From Pseudomonadota bacterium (GTDB taxonomy: Bacteria > Desulfobacterota > Desulfobulbia > Desulfobulbales > SURF-16), in assembly GCA_018822545.1 (NCBI GenBank), contig JAHJKA010000054.1, positions 1 through 64,000 on the forward strand: a DNA stretch of 64,000 bases, written 5' to 3'. The notes below the pieces were generated by a model that was not told where the DNA came from, made no database searches, and saw only the letters and a program-made list of their open reading frames with translations. Positions 63,563 through 64,000 of this stretch are shown here, piece by piece. The number at the start of each line of letters is the position of its first letter. Position 1 is the stretch's first letter. The translations under genes and the position numbers were made by a program.

Positions 63563-64000
63563 ATGTCACTGCGCGCTTGGCCCATGTTTTTTATCACTCT
63601 AACCCTCCTGACTCTGCCGACATGGGCCCTTCCCCTCCACGCCAACACCGAGCAAACTTCAAGCAACGCCATCATCAAATCGGCCAGCGAGCTTGACTAT
63701 CCACCCTTCTGCATTGTTCGCCCGGATGGTACGGCAGATGGCTTTTCCGTTGACCTTCTCAAGGCGGTGGCCAGTGTCATGGGCCGCAACATCAGTTTTG
63801 AAGTCGGCCCCTGGAATGAACTTAAGGAAAAGCTCGCCACCGGCCAGCTTGATGTACTACCCCTGGTCGGCTACTCCCAGGAACGCGATGTGGTCTACGA
63901 CTTCACCGTGCCCTATCTCATCATGCATGGTGAGATATTCGTACGCAAGGAGAACAAGAAAACTATCCGCAGTCTCGCAGACCTTAAGGGCAAAGAGGTT
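63563..64000 (+). CDS. Family 3 solute-binding sensor protein (partial, runs off the window)
   Basis: 146 codons visible, start ATG 63563 after AGAGGTGTTTG. Signal peptide MSLRAWPMFFITLTLLTLPT, then a periplasmic-binding fold: ASELDYPPFCIVRPDGTADGFS, VDLLKAVASVMGR, WNELKEKLATGQLDVLPLVG and FTVPYLIMHGEIFVRKEN. Such N-termini precede either a transporter binding protein or, commonly in these bacteria, a hybrid histidine kinase or diguanylate cyclase. The end decides and is not here. Confidence 0.75.
   Translation, partial: MSLRAWPMFFITLTLLTLPTWALPLHANTEQTSSNAIIKSASELDYPPFCIVRPDGTADGFSVDLLKAVASVMGRNISFEVGPWNELKEKLATGQLDVLPLVGYSQERDVVYDFTVPYLIMHGEIFVRKENKKTIRSLADLKGKEV

Overview
The window looks like chromosomal DNA of an anaerobic sulfur-metabolising bacterium of the former Deltaproteobacteria, most likely the Desulfobulbales/Desulfocapsaceae neighbourhood. 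This is inferred from gene content, not a database match: a YedE-TusA-DsrE type sulfur-trafficking locus, a DUF3373 porin with a monohaem cytochrome c, a c-haem chemoreceptor, two b-type subunits in the ATP synthase operon, a probable oxygen-independent benzimidazole synthase, and several PilZ/HD-GYP/HDOD signalling proteins. Most of the window is ordinary and gene-dense. The less ordinary stretches are about 5.3-6.4 kb (repeats), 38.5-41.9 kb (sulfur locus) and 56.6-58.5 kb (AT-rich, repeat-bearing, decayed toxin-antitoxin pair).

Layout. 0-2.3 kb: tail of an ISL3-type transposase, then a leftward cytochrome c/porin operon with a clear terminator. 2.7-5.3 kb: cobalamin riboswitch with its own terminator upstream of a ThiC-like gene read here as BzaF (lower ligand of B12), then an XTP/dITP pyrophosphatase. 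5.4-14.2 kb, leftward: two PilZ proteins, cmk, hisC, gatA, gatC, a histone-deacetylase-like hydrolase, 5-formyl-THF cyclo-ligase and a DUF4388-HDOD protein. 14.5-24.1 kb: hybrid histidine kinase, TrmJ-like methyltransferase, RNase R, a long RelA/SpoT protein with a ruined synthetase domain, a Crp/Fnr regulator and a phosphopantetheinyl transferase. 24.4-31.7 kb: CvpA, a TIGR04283/TIGR04282 glycosyltransferase pair, a UPF0280 protein, a rhodanese-ferritin fusion, the haem-binding chemoreceptor and MnmG. 31.9-38.5 kb: TrkH/TrkA, two methyltransferases, a zinc-ribbon protein, UppP and a DUF456 protein.

38.7-41.8 kb is the most interesting part: a YeeE/YedE permease transcribed away from tusA, two DsrE-like genes and a 58-residue gene short enough to be missed by usual length cut-offs. 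This matches the kind of cluster proposed in the literature as a marker of sulfur disproportionation (the YTD cluster). A strong hairpin terminator lies between tusA and the first dsrE-like gene.

42-64 kb: GAF/HD-GYP protein, alpha/beta hydrolase, two unrecognised proteins, a glutamate-synthase-small-subunit-like oxidoreductase, CheX, the F1 part of ATP synthase with b and b' (no a or c subunit here), a universal stress protein, RmuC, a small zinc-ribbon protein, an intact HigA antitoxin behind a broken HigB toxin, a WYL regulator, PutA, a UPF0316 protein and the start of a periplasmic-solute-binding sensor protein. No tRNA, rRNA or CRISPR array was seen. Several dispersed repeat families occur in the intergenic gaps.
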